From: Bacteroidota bacterium
GTDB taxonomy: Bacteria > Bacteroidota > Bacteroidia > Flavobacteriales > Flavobacteriaceae
Assembly: GCA_024280815.1 (NCBI GenBank)
Contig: JAJRPL010000138.1
Span: 1-18,021 of the forward strand
Direction of reading: 5' to 3'
DNA length: 18,021 nucleotides
The position numbers were made by a program, and so were the translations under genes. The notes under the pieces are model-generated. The model was not told where the DNA came from, made no database searches, and saw only the letters and a list, made by a program, of their open reading frames with translations. Positions 8,154-16,477 of the stretch are shown here, piece by piece; positions within the stretch are counted from its first letter, which is position 1; the number at the start of each line of letters is the position of its first letter.

Positions 8154-9329
8154 TTAATGATTTAAAATAGTTTGATAAAAATCTTCCATTTGGGCAATTG
8201 TCATCTTAATATCATGATTTTGCTCCACTGTTTTCCTTGCTTCATTTATAATATTTTGGTAGTCGTCTAATGTTAACTGAGCTACCTTCTGCAAAGCTTC
8301 TGCCATAGCAAATGGATTTCTAATGGGTACAATAAAACCATTTTTAGCATCTAAAAGCACTTCATTCATTCCACCACAATCTGTAGAAACAATAATTGTC
8401 CCTAGAGCCATTGCCTCAAGTACTACGTTTGCAATTCCTTCTTCCACACTAGGAAGCAATAACACATCTACATCATTCATTAAATTTAATACGCCTTCAA
8501 AAGATAATTCCCCCAAAAATGTAATATTCTCCTCCAAGCTCATTTCTGACCTCAGGAAAAGTAATTCCTCATCATTAGCTGCCCCGACAATAGTATAATG
8601 AAAATCAATTCCTTTATTATTAAATAGACTTAAAGCTTCTAGTGCATATGAATACCCTTTTTTCCAATGATTTCTCCCAATAGAAAGTATTCTTAAAGGA
8701 GTATTATCAAAAGCTTTTTTTGTCTGAAATGATAGTTTATCCATATTTAAACCACTATAAATAACTTGAGTTTTATTAAAAATGTCACTATACTTAGATG
8801 CTTCTGTAACAATCGCTTTTCGAACTGCATGAAAGCCATCAATTTCTGGAAATAACCTCTGATACATTTTAGCTAAGCTTTTATTTGCAATTGGAGAATA
8901 ATTGATATGTGCTCCTCGTAAACTAACAACTAACTTTATACCAAACTCTTTAACCCACATCCAGTCTTCAATACTTTTTGTCCATTGGATATGAAAAATA
9001 TCAGGGGAATGATATAAAACAGGATAATATTTCACTTTTAATAATCTTTTATTCTTTCCAAAAGCATCAATTATTAGGTCTAATTTTTTTTTATCTTTTA
9101 ATTTAAATAAACTCAACAATACACTGTATTTAATTAATTGAAAGAGCTTACTAAGTTTATTTGTATGGGTATAATAATGAATGTTTTTATTTGACGATTT
9201 TTTAATTCTTCGATTACCAAAAAGTAATATCTGAAAACCGATACCTGATAAACCAGTATTCAACCTTTCAATAAATGTAGTACTTGGCACAACACCAGAA
9301 TAAATAGCTATTTTAATATTTTTAGTCAA
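8154..9329 (-). CDS. GT4-family glycosyltransferase with a non-ATG start (391 aa)
   Basis: A GT4 enzyme with SLRGAHINYSP near 136, FHAVRKAIV near 166, YSGLNMDKL near 191, SIGRNHWKKGYSYALEAL near 216, YTIVGAANDEEL near 245 and E-x7-E in EEGIANVVLEAMALG (E297/E305). No ATG precedes the opening strand IKIAIYSGVVP; the first internal Met is at about residue 124, so initiation must use TTG (9327-9329) or the adjacent ATT (9330-9332), 1-4 bp after the asparagine-synthase-like gene's stop. The frame stays open upstream to 9381 but lies inside that gene. I chose TTG because it is the commoner initiator. Its own stop lies 2 bp before the next GT4 gene, with which it shares sequence signatures. Confidence 0.9.
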   Translation of the reverse strand: MTKNIKIAIYSGVVPSTTFIERLNTGLSGIGFQILLFGNRRIKKSSNKNIHYYTHTNKLSKLFQLIKYSVLLSLFKLKDKKKLDLIIDAFGKNKRLLKVKYYPVLYHSPDIFHIQWTKSIEDWMWVKEFGIKLVVSLRGAHINYSPIANKSLAKMYQRLFPEIDGFHAVRKAIVTEASKYSDIFNKTQVIYSGLNMDKLSFQTKKAFDNTPLRILSIGRNHWKKGYSYALEALSLFNNKGIDFHYTIVGAANDEELLFLRSEMSLEENITFLGELSFEGVLNLMNDVDVLLLPSVEEGIANVVLEAMALGTIIVSTDCGGMNEVLLDAKNGFIVPIRNPFAMAEALQKVAQLTLDDYQNIINEARKTVEQNHDIKMTIAQMEDFYQTILNH

Positions 9330-9333
9330 AATT

Positions 9334-10725
9334 TTACTTTTGTTTATTTTTTGAAAATATTTCTGTAAACAATGATAATGTTAATAGCATACTTACAGAA
9401 TGAGAATAAAAAACAGCATCCTCTTCTTTAAAAAGTTTATAATATTGCTTTGTGATTTCGCTAGGAATCCACTGAGAAAATTTATTATTAAACAATCTTT
9501 TCTTCAGTTGTAACTCATTCTCTTTACCTAAAAATTGTAATTCCCAATTTCGTTGTACAAAAAGATGAGGATTAATAGTTCTTTTTAGCTTGTTTATAAT
9601 ACGATAGGGAAGATTCCAAGGGGTTTTATTTAAGTGATAATTATATAAATTAAAAGGCCGTTGTTCTTCCCAAGTAATTTTTGCCATTGCTGGCATTCTC
9701 ATTTTTATATATTCAATCTGTATTTGTCTTCCTGAAAGAAATTTTTCGGGTACAGAACAAATAAACTCACACATTCTGTTATCATAATAAGGCAATGAGA
9801 TGTCTCGCACTTCTTCAAATACTGACAAATTCACACTGGTCCAACGAGGCGCCCAATAAACACTCTTAAAAGCACGAATTTGAGCATTTGCGCTATTTTT
9901 AATATTTATACCTTTCAATAAATGACTAATACGTTCTATTATATAATTTTCAAAATCTCCTTCAATTTCCCAAGATTTCCATAAAGATTTTGTCAATGAC
10001 ATACCTCCTTTTTTTACAATCTTTTTTATAATAACATTTACTTGTTCATTAAGGGGTAAATCCTCTGGAACACCCATATCATCAAACAATACATCTCCCC
10101 AATGTCCTAAACTAAATACGCCTCCCCAATTAGAATACTCATCAATAAAAGCCATTTGCCTTGGGTGTGTAAATTCAGAATAGCATTCATTAATTCTAGC
10201 TAATCTATCAATAGTATCCCACAGGTAACTTTTTGACACCTTAAGTTCTTCAAAAGGAAATTCACATAGGTTTGCTATTTTTTTTCCATAATCTGTTTCA
10301 TTATGACCTCCGTCAAAAGCATAACTATACGAATGGGTTGAGATATTAAGATAACTCATTGCTACAGCCTGAGTTCTGCTATCTATGCCTCCAGATAACG
10401 GAACAATTACTTTTTTTCCTGCAACTTGCTCTTTTATAATGGTTTCAAAAAGATGCCCAAATTCTTTTACAATTTGACTCAGAGGTCGCTCAATTGGGGT
10501 GTAATGCCAATTAAAATAACTTGATTCAGAAACAACTTCATTCTTTACAGGATCGATTTCATAATTAAATCCTGGCTTTAACACCTGTAATTCATTATAA
10601 TAGGTATCCTGATCTAAGAAAAAACCAGTAGCTGCAAAAATACAAATAGCTTTTTTGTTTATTGTTTTTCGCTCGCCAACAAAAGTAGTTTTACTAGGGA
10701 TGATATCTGTTTTGATCTTAGCCAT
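9334..10725 (-). CDS. Asparagine-synthase-like ATP-dependent amidotransferase lacking an active glutaminase domain
   Basis: The synthetase (AANH/PP-loop) half of a class B asparagine synthetase. The ATP-pyrophosphatase loop VPLSGGIDSRTQAVA (SGGIDS at 111-116) is intact, as is the following SYSYAFDGGHNETDYGKKIA. The N-terminus (FAATGFFLDQDTYYNELQVL, PGFNYEID) matches the tail of the glutaminase domain, but the start ATG is followed by Ala and not by the catalytic Cys, and roughly the first 150 residues of a full enzyme are missing. True AsnB is about 550 residues; this has 463. Homologues in polysaccharide loci, such as WbpS of Pseudomonas aeruginosa O6, are thought to amidate uronic acids. 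That role is inferred here. The protein could use free ammonia or a separate glutaminase, or do other adenylation chemistry. The ATG directly follows the upstream gene's TAA. Confidence 0.85.
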   Translation of the reverse strand: MAKIKTDIIPSKTTFVGERKTINKKAICIFAATGFFLDQDTYYNELQVLKPGFNYEIDPVKNEVVSESSYFNWHYTPIERPLSQIVKEFGHLFETIIKEQVAGKKVIVPLSGGIDSRTQAVAMSYLNISTHSYSYAFDGGHNETDYGKKIANLCEFPFEELKVSKSYLWDTIDRLARINECYSEFTHPRQMAFIDEYSNWGGVFSLGHWGDVLFDDMGVPEDLPLNEQVNVIIKKIVKKGGMSLTKSLWKSWEIEGDFENYIIERISHLLKGINIKNSANAQIRAFKSVYWAPRWTSVNLSVFEEVRDISLPYYDNRMCEFICSVPEKFLSGRQIQIEYIKMRMPAMAKITWEEQRPFNLYNYHLNKTPWNLPYRIINKLKRTINPHLFVQRNWELQFLGKENELQLKKRLFNNKFSQWIPSEITKQYYKLFKEEDAVFYSHSVSMLLTLSLFTEIFSKNKQK

Positions 10726-11808
10726 TTAGTTTTTTTCAACAAGCTTTAAATATAACTCTTCGTGTTCTTGAATAAAATTGTCTAATGAAAAATAAGACCT
10801 ACAATAATTTCTAAGTTCTTTTCCTATTGTTTTTCTTTCTTCCTCAGATTGTCTTAAAAAGATTTCAATTTTTTTACTTAAATCATAAGCATTTGAAGAT
10901 TCAAATAATAATTTCTGAAAATCCTTTAATACAAATTTAATTCCTGAAATATTCGACCCTAAAACTGGCACTTCCATAGTCATCGCTTCTACTAATGCTA
11001 TTGGCATCCCTTCTTTCTTACTTGAAATAATATACAAATCAGATTGTGATATAAAAGGTCGTATATCTTTATGTTTTCCTAAAAAAGATATTTGGTCTTC
11101 TAATTTTAATTCTTTTACTTTTTTCTTTAATAAAGCTCCATATTCTGTTTGACTATCACCTAAAATATCTAAATGTAACATAGGGTTTTTTAAAATATGT
11201 AATGCTTTTATTATAACTTCAACATTTTTAACTGGAACCAAATGAGCTACAGTAATAATATTAAAATAATTTTCTTGTTTACTTTTTAAAAATAATTCAG
11301 GATTGTAATATTTTAAATCTATTCCAAAAGGAATTAATTTTTGATTCTTTTTATAGAGAAAATAATTCTTCATTTCCTCATTAACAGTAATTATAAAATC
11401 ACTCAAATAACTTCTAATTTTCCAATGTATATTACCCCAAGTCATTGCTTTTTTAGTGTACACAAATTTAGCTCCTCCCCAACGAGTACCTAACACTTCG
11501 GTCCAATCACTACTCCAATGCCAAGAATGCACGATGTCAAAATTATTCTCTTTCACAAAGTTTTTAAATCGGCTAATTCTTGTTGCTAATTTATAATAAG
11601 GTCTCAATGGGACAGTAGGATCTATAAAATATATTGGGAGATCTAAGGCTTCAACCTCCTTAAAAAACAGTCCTTTATTATTTTTACAGGCAATAGAAAT
11701 TTCAAATTTTTCAGGATTAAGACTTTTAGCTAGATCATAAAGAACTTTTCCACTTCCTGCTGTGTCAAAATTAGGAATTGTATAGAGTATTTTTAGTTTA
11801 GTATTCAT
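10726..11808 (-). CDS. GT4-family glycosyltransferase (360 aa)
   Basis: A GT4 enzyme. The N-terminal loop is YTIPNFDTAGSGKVLYDLA, then FDIVHSWHWSSDW near 90. The C-terminal domain shows IPFGIDLKYYNPE near 159, VAHLVPVKNVEVIIKAL near 187, LDILGDSQTEYG near 213 and E-x7-E in EGMPIALVEAMTMEVP (E266/E274). I place the start at the ATG at 11806-11808, which puts the first beta-strand (KLKILYTIP) at the usual place; a TTG 18 bp upstream (11824-11826) would add six residues and is less likely. It lies 23 bp after the GT2 stop, and its own TAA is followed without a gap by the next ATG, a strong sign of cotranslation. Sugar specificity is unknown. Confidence 0.9.
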   Translation of the reverse strand: MNTKLKILYTIPNFDTAGSGKVLYDLAKSLNPEKFEISIACKNNKGLFFKEVEALDLPIYFIDPTVPLRPYYKLATRISRFKNFVKENNFDIVHSWHWSSDWTEVLGTRWGGAKFVYTKKAMTWGNIHWKIRSYLSDFIITVNEEMKNYFLYKKNQKLIPFGIDLKYYNPELFLKSKQENYFNIITVAHLVPVKNVEVIIKALHILKNPMLHLDILGDSQTEYGALLKKKVKELKLEDQISFLGKHKDIRPFISQSDLYIISSKKEGMPIALVEAMTMEVPVLGSNISGIKFVLKDFQKLLFESSNAYDLSKKIEIFLRQSEEERKTIGKELRNYCRSYFSLDNFIQEHEELYLKLVEKN

Positions 11809-11831
11809 TACTTTATCAATCAACAAAATTA

Positions 11832-12761
11832 TTATTTATAAAAATACCTATTTAATCTAATAAATAATTCATCTGAAATCAAACCAAACTCATAAAATTT
11901 CAAAAAAGACAAACCTCTTAAATAACTGTATAATGACAAATATTCTTTTGAATAAAATAGTTTCAAACTTTTCTTTATATGAATAATGTTATCTTTTGAT
12001 TTTGATTTATAAAAATAGCGTACACATAAAAAATAATACCCTTTTATCAAACTTTTTTGATGAACATCCAATTTATAGTTTTTATATAAATCCGTAATTA
12101 AATAATTAACGGAATCACATATTAACTTTACAGGTCTCTTTTTGGTATCTATTGGTGAAACGCAATAAAAAAAATCTACTTTATTATCAATTACTTTATA
12201 ATTGGCTCCTAATAAAAGCGCTCTTATTGATAGTTCTATATCTTGCAAGCGTTTCAAATCGGAGTTAAACTTTCCGATACTAACTAAAAACGATTTATTC
12301 CATAGGACTGCTGTTATAGGCCAAATAAATTTCGCTCTTAAAAAATGATCTAAATAATGAGATGAAACATTAGATGCTGGTTTGTTATTCCCTTTTTCAT
12401 CTAATATATTTGTATTTTTAAAAACGATAAAGTCCTCAACATCAATCAATCTATTGGTAACAAAATCTTCAGAAATAATATCGTCTGAATCTAAAAAAAC
12501 AAGGTTTTTATTAGAAGCTTCCTCTATCCCTATATTCCTGCATACCGACCCATTTGTTTTTGTGGTATTAAAAAATAATTTGACATGTTGACTTTGTTCT
12601 TTTTGAAAATATTCTTTTAATGATTTTTTTACGTTATTATCTGAAAAATCATCCACAATAATCCATTCCCATTGACTTGAATCTTGTTTCAATAAACAAT
12701 TATAGGTCTGCTTAATACCTTCAACATCATTAAAATGTGGCGTAATAATACTAATTTTCAT
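11832..12761 (-). CDS. GT2-family glycosyltransferase (309 aa)
   Basis: A compact GT-A family 2 transferase and the first gene of the long minus-strand operon. It opens MKISIITPHFNDVEGIKQTY, with the nucleotide-binding acidic patch IIVDDFSDN at 34-42, the DxD-type site FLDSDDI at 89-95, and a later QDIELSIRALLLG segment near 215 that corresponds to the catalytic base ED region. The last 90 or so residues are Lys/Tyr-rich without a membrane helix. The ATG at 12759-12761 opens into a long AT-rich spacer. Length and motifs are ordinary for glycosyltransferases that extend O-antigen or capsule repeat units. Confidence 0.9.
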   Translation of the reverse strand: MKISIITPHFNDVEGIKQTYNCLLKQDSSQWEWIIVDDFSDNNVKKSLKEYFQKEQSQHVKLFFNTTKTNGSVCRNIGIEEASNKNLVFLDSDDIISEDFVTNRLIDVEDFIVFKNTNILDEKGNNKPASNVSSHYLDHFLRAKFIWPITAVLWNKSFLVSIGKFNSDLKRLQDIELSIRALLLGANYKVIDNKVDFFYCVSPIDTKKRPVKLICDSVNYLITDLYKNYKLDVHQKSLIKGYYFLCVRYFYKSKSKDNIIHIKKSLKLFYSKEYLSLYSYLRGLSFLKFYEFGLISDELFIRLNRYFYK

Positions 12762-13030
12762 AAAAGTATCTCATTTAATTTTTAATCATTAAATAAATGT
12801 CAGAAAATGTGAGAAAAACACATCTAATTAGTTCCAGACAATTACTATTTAATAAATGCAATATAACAAAAACTAAATCGAATCTTAGTCTTACAGCATA
12901 GTGTTTTGATATACTTTGGATTCATATTGATTGAAATTTTTATTTTTATTTGCAATTGTTTTGATTTTACCCTTAAATTTTTACTTTTAGTTTATTTTAG
13001 CTAAATAATATTAAATATACATCTAGTAAT
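12762..13030. other. Divergent intergenic spacer between the glycosyltransferase operon and the acyltransferase cassette
   Basis: This 269-bp, very AT-rich spacer contains no gene I can support. It should hold promoters for both directions. The plus-strand one is visible (listed separately). For the minus strand I find only partial matches, for example TAGTTTTT read on the minus strand at about 12871-12878 with no TTG at the proper distance upstream. A 7-bp AT-only inverted repeat (12773-12779 and 12788-12794, 8-nt loop) lies just upstream of the GT2 start; it is too weak to call an operator or hairpin. Confidence 0.6.
12960..12989 (+). promoter_or_regulatory. Putative Bacteroidota-type promoter for the MBOAT cassette
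   Basis: TTTG at 12960-12963 is followed after 18 nt by TACTTTTA at 12982-12989. This fits the Bacteroidota sigma-A pattern of TTTG near -33 and TAnnTTTG near -7 (spacer 17-23), with one mismatch at the last base. It would give a leader of about 35 nt before the ATG at 13031. In AT-rich DNA such matches also arise by chance. Confidence 0.45.
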
Positions 13031-14467
13031 ATGCTATTTAATTCTATCGATTTTGCCATTTTTTTACCAATAGTTTTTCTGCTCTATTGGTTTGTTATAA
13101 ATAAAAACCTCAAATTACAAAATGCTTTTTTGGTCGCTGCAAGTTATTTGTTTTATGGATGGTGGGACTGGCGATTCTTATCACTTATTATATTTAGCAC
13201 ACTTGTAGATTATGGAATTGGACGAATGCTAGCCAATGAAAAGAAATTAAACAAACGAAAAGTACTTCTTTGGATTAGTATTATTGTTAATCTAGGATTT
13301 TTAGGATTTTTTAAATATTATAATTTCTTTTTAGACAATTTTATACAAGCTTTTTCTTGGCTAGGAACACCAATTTCTGCTCGCTCTTTAAATATTATTT
13401 TACCCGTAGGTATTAGTTTTTATACATTCCAGACCTTAAGTTATAGTATTGATGTATATCGTAAAAAATTAGAACCCACTAAAGATATTTTTGCATTTGC
13501 TGCTTTTGTTAGCTTCTTTCCTCAATTGGTGGCAGGACCTATTGAACGAGCTACTAACTTATTACCTCAGTTTTATAAAAAAAGACATTTTAATTACCAC
13601 AAAGCAGTTGATGGATTGCGTCAAATATTATGGGGACTATTCAAAAAAGTGGTGATTGCAGATAATTGTGCCTATATAGTCAATACTATTTTTGATGATC
13701 ATCAAAATTATTCAGGTAGTACTTTAGTATTAGGAGCTGTATTTTTTGCATTTCAAATTTATGGTGACTTTTCAGGGTATTCAGATATTGCTATAGGTAC
13801 TTCTAGAATGTTTGGTTGTAACTTAAAGCAAAACTTTGCTTTTCCCTATTTTTCAAGAGATATAGCAGAATTTTGGCGACGATGGCACATCTCATTATCT
13901 ACTTGGTTTAGAGATTACCTCTACATCCCTTTGGGCGGCTCAAGAGGTAGTAAAAGTCAACAAGTACGAAATGTATTTATTATCTTTTTAGTGAGTGGCT
14001 TTTGGCATGGCGCCAATTGGACTTTTATAGTTTGGGGCGGGTTAAATGCATTGTATTTCCTACCCTTATTACTAACCAATATCAATCGAAGTCATATAGA
14101 TATTGTTGCTGTTCATAAAAAATGGCCTTCTTTAAATGAACTCTTCCGCATATTCATCACTTTTACTTTAACCACCATCGCTTGGGTTTTCTTTAGAGCA
14201 GAGAGTATCGATCATGCGATGGAATATATATCTGGAATTTTTAGCGTTTCCCTGTTTTCAATCCCTCAAATTAGACCCACCGATCTTTTTATTCTTATTA
14301 TTATGTTCATTGGTATCGAGTGGGCAGGAAGACGCAATCTATATGCTATCGAAAACTTTGGCTTTAAGTGGAAAAGACCAATACGCATCCTTTTTTATTA
14401 CACACTAATAGTCTTGATATTTTGGTTTAGTAGAAACGATCAGGAGTTTATTTATTTTCAGTTTTAA
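13031..14467 (+). CDS. MBOAT-family membrane O-acyltransferase (AlgI/PatA/DltB-like)
   Basis: A polytopic inner-membrane protein of the MBOAT superfamily, in the branch that moves acyl groups, usually acetyl, from the cytoplasm to extracytoplasmic polysaccharide. At 478 residues it is a normal AlgI-like size with about ten hydrophobic segments. Clear signatures are LFYGWWDWRF near 40, ILPVGISFYTFQTLSYSIDVYR near 123-144, FFPQLVAGPIER near 162-173, YGDFSGYSDIAIG near 244-256, the block RRWHISLSTWFRDYLYIPLGG with H286, and SGFWHGANWTF with the invariant catalytic H326 (equivalent to H322 in Pseudomonas AlgI). It is the first gene of the plus-strand cassette, 2 bp from an SGNH-like partner. AlgI-type proteins work with separate periplasmic SGNH proteins, which fits the context. 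The acyl group and acceptor are inferred, not seen. Confidence 0.93.
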   Translation: MLFNSIDFAIFLPIVFLLYWFVINKNLKLQNAFLVAASYLFYGWWDWRFLSLIIFSTLVDYGIGRMLANEKKLNKRKVLLWISIIVNLGFLGFFKYYNFFLDNFIQAFSWLGTPISARSLNIILPVGISFYTFQTLSYSIDVYRKKLEPTKDIFAFAAFVSFFPQLVAGPIERATNLLPQFYKKRHFNYHKAVDGLRQILWGLFKKVVIADNCAYIVNTIFDDHQNYSGSTLVLGAVFFAFQIYGDFSGYSDIAIGTSRMFGCNLKQNFAFPYFSRDIAEFWRRWHISLSTWFRDYLYIPLGGSRGSKSQQVRNVFIIFLVSGFWHGANWTFIVWGGLNALYFLPLLLTNINRSHIDIVAVHKKWPSLNELFRIFITFTLTTIAWVFFRAESIDHAMEYISGIFSVSLFSIPQIRPTDLFILIIMFIGIEWAGRRNLYAIENFGFKWKRPIRILFYYTLIVLIFWFSRNDQEFIYFQF

Positions 14468-14469
14468 GT

Positions 14470-15426
14470 ATGAAAAAATTTATTAGATCTATACTGTTAT
14501 TATGTATGCCTCTTTTATTACTAGCATACCCTCTGGATGCTTTTATATCAAATAACTTAAAAAAGACAAATGATGTCTTTGGAGAATATGAAGTTTGGAA
14601 TGACATTTATAATAATAAAATAAATGCTGAAATGGTTGTCTATGGTTCTTCAAGAGCTTGGGTGGAATTTAACCCAAAAATTTTGGAAGACTCATTAAAT
14701 GTAAAAATTTACAACTTTGGTATTGATGGCCATAATTTTTGGTTACAATATTTAAGGCATCTAGAGTATATAAAACACAATAAATTACCAAAAGAGATCA
14801 TTTTAGCCGTAGATATTTATAGTCTGCAAAAAAGAGATAATTTATATTTACATCAACAGTTTCTGCCTTATATGCTTGGGAATTATAATATAGAAAAATA
14901 CACAAAATCTTATAAAGGTTTCAGATTTTTTGATTACAAAATCCCTTTAATACGATATTTTGGAGAGTCAACAGTTATTAAAAAAGCGTTTAAAACTAGT
15001 ATGAGCAATAAAATTATTACTCCCTTTAGAATTAATGGCTACAAAGGGATTGATAACAAATGGACGAATGAATTTGAATTAGCTAAAACTAAAATGAAAA
15101 ATTATAATGCAATACTTGATTCAGCATCAGTCGAGTTATTTGATAAATTTCTATTAGAATGTAATAAGAAAAGAATAAATGTTTATTTAGTTTATACTCC
15201 CGAATATATTGAAGGGCAAAAATTTATAAATAATAGAGAAGAAATAATTCAATTATTTATAAAATATGCTAAAAAATATGATATGACATATTTGGATTAT
15301 TCTAAGGATAGTATATGTTATAATAAAGACTATTTCTATAATGCAACTCATTTAAATAAAAATGGTTCAGAAATATTTTCTAAAAATTTATCTAGTGATT
15401 TATTGAAAATAACAAGATCATTCTAA
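14470..15426 (+). CDS. SGNH-fold acyl-transfer partner protein, GSSR type (318 aa)
   Basis: A secreted or membrane-anchored protein with SGNH-hydrolase features. Residues 4-27 form one hydrophobic segment (ILLLCMPLLLLAYPLDAFIS), a signal anchor or uncleaved signal peptide. Block I is MVVYGSSRAWVEFNP with candidate nucleophile Ser61, followed by NFGIDGHNFWLQYL near 83, a plausible block II Gly. The C-terminal motif is YNATHLNKNGSEIF: His294 is present, but the residue three before it is Asn291, where SGNH enzymes normally have Asp (D-x-x-H). It starts 2 bp after the MBOAT gene, so the two are probably cotranslated, the arrangement of PatA/PatB-like pairs. It probably takes the acyl group from the MBOAT protein and loads it on glycan, although the changed Asp leaves its activity open. 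Confidence 0.75.
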   Translation: MKKFIRSILLLCMPLLLLAYPLDAFISNNLKKTNDVFGEYEVWNDIYNNKINAEMVVYGSSRAWVEFNPKILEDSLNVKIYNFGIDGHNFWLQYLRHLEYIKHNKLPKEIILAVDIYSLQKRDNLYLHQQFLPYMLGNYNIEKYTKSYKGFRFFDYKIPLIRYFGESTVIKKAFKTSMSNKIITPFRINGYKGIDNKWTNEFELAKTKMKNYNAILDSASVELFDKFLLECNKKRINVYLVYTPEYIEGQKFINNREEIIQLFIKYAKKYDMTYLDYSKDSICYNKDYFYNATHLNKNGSEIFSKNLSSDLLKITRSF

Positions 15427-15559
15427 TTTAAAATTTGCATTGTTACATAAAAAATATTTAAAGAATGACACCACTTTAAATATGAAGGGCTAAAAAATAG
15501 TTTCCTTTCTTTTAATAAATGGATCAGAAAAACATAACTCTTAATTTTAACTATTAGTA
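15427..15559. other. Short AT-rich gap inside the acyltransferase cassette
   Basis: The 133 bp between the two plus-strand SGNH-like genes show no open frame worth calling, no hairpin with a T-run, and no full TAnnTTTG promoter. The downstream gene may therefore be read from the MBOAT promoter, or from a promoter I cannot recognise. Confidence 0.5.
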
Positions 15560-16477
15560 ATGAATTCTTTTTTAATAAATACTATTAAGTTTTTCATGAT
15601 TTTCTATGGGAGTTTACTCGGGTTAATATTTACAAGTAATTATTTTATTAGTGAAAATGCAAATTTTAAATTAGATAATAATATTGATAAAATTATAGTA
15701 GGAAATTCTCAACCAGAATGCGCTTATAATGATTCATTAATTAATAATTTTAAAAATTTATCGAGCTCTGCAGAGACCTATTTTTACATTTATCAAAAAC
15801 TTAAAAAAGTAGTAGAACAAAACCCACAACTACAATCAGTTTTTATTGAATTTAACCCTACAAACATACTTATTCGAGAAGATCAAAAAATCTGGAGAGA
15901 CAGGTATATAAATCATCATTTACCAAATTACAATGCTTTTTTAAACCTAAAAGACAACAAATTACTAGCTTTAAAAAACATCGGAGGCTATCAACATGCT
16001 ATTTTAAAAAGTTTGGGTTACAATATAGAGCGTATCGCATTAAATCGTTATAATTATATTGATTCTACTGGAGGCTATCTATATTTAAATCGACATAAAG
16101 TCAATAAAATACTAGATACCTTAACGCCTAAAAACTTTAATCAACATCAAAAAGAAAATATTAAATTATCAAATTACGATATTTTATATTTAGATAAAAT
16201 CGTACAACTTTGTAAAGAAAAAAACATAGCAGTTTATTTAATTAGAAGTCCTTACCATAAACAATTTATAGGGAATCAATATGAAACTGTTTTTCAACAA
16301 ATTAAAACAGAACGGTTTAATGATATAAAGTTTTTAGATTTTAAGGATTTTCCACTTGAAAATTCTGAATTCGGTGATTTACAACATCTCAATTACAAAG
16401 GAGCCCGAAAATTCTCTCGTTGGTTTAATGAGAATATTATAGATTCTTTAAAAAATGAATCAATAAAAGTTAATTAA
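15560..16477 (+). CDS. SGNH-like membrane-anchored protein, GNSQPEC type (305 aa)
   Basis: The N-terminus is a signal anchor (IKFFMIFYGSLLGLIFTSNYF, about 8-28). A block I-like motif, KIIVGNSQPECAYNDSLI, follows with Ser50 as candidate nucleophile, then KNLSSSAETYFYIYQKL. The C-terminus has GDLQHLNYKGARKFS with the complete D273-x-x-H276 pair, so the Ser/Asp/His set is present. Between them is a Lys/Tyr-rich region of unclear fold. It is probably a periplasmic partner of the MBOAT protein or an esterase acting on the same glycan; the exact reaction is not predictable. It is 133 bp downstream of the GSSR-type gene and clearly divergent from it. Its TAA directly abuts the stop codon of the convergent gene. 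Codon use is very AT-rich, like the preceding gene. Confidence 0.7.
   Translation: MNSFLINTIKFFMIFYGSLLGLIFTSNYFISENANFKLDNNIDKIIVGNSQPECAYNDSLINNFKNLSSSAETYFYIYQKLKKVVEQNPQLQSVFIEFNPTNILIREDQKIWRDRYINHHLPNYNAFLNLKDNKLLALKNIGGYQHAILKSLGYNIERIALNRYNYIDSTGGYLYLNRHKVNKILDTLTPKNFNQHQKENIKLSNYDILYLDKIVQLCKEKNIAVYLIRSPYHKQFIGNQYETVFQQIKTERFNDIKFLDFKDFPLENSEFGDLQHLNYKGARKFSRWFNENIIDSLKNESIKVN

Noticed and set aside
8323..8598. Plus-strand open frame of 91 codons
   Set aside because: It lies antisense to the conserved C-terminal domain of a GT4 gene, including its E-x7-E motif, and its translation is low-complexity Ser/Thr/Asn sequence with no recognisable motif.
11824..11826. TTG as the start of the 10726 GT4 gene
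   Set aside because: An ATG 18 bp downstream gives the usual distance to the first beta-strand, and the six extra residues add nothing recognisable.
12382..12591. Plus-strand open frame of 69 codons
   Set aside because: It is antisense to the GT2 nucleotide-binding region; the opposite strand carries the DxD motif.
14214..14408. Plus-strand open frame of 64 codons in another frame
   Set aside because: It lies wholly inside the MBOAT gene, whose own frame is strongly conserved in pattern.
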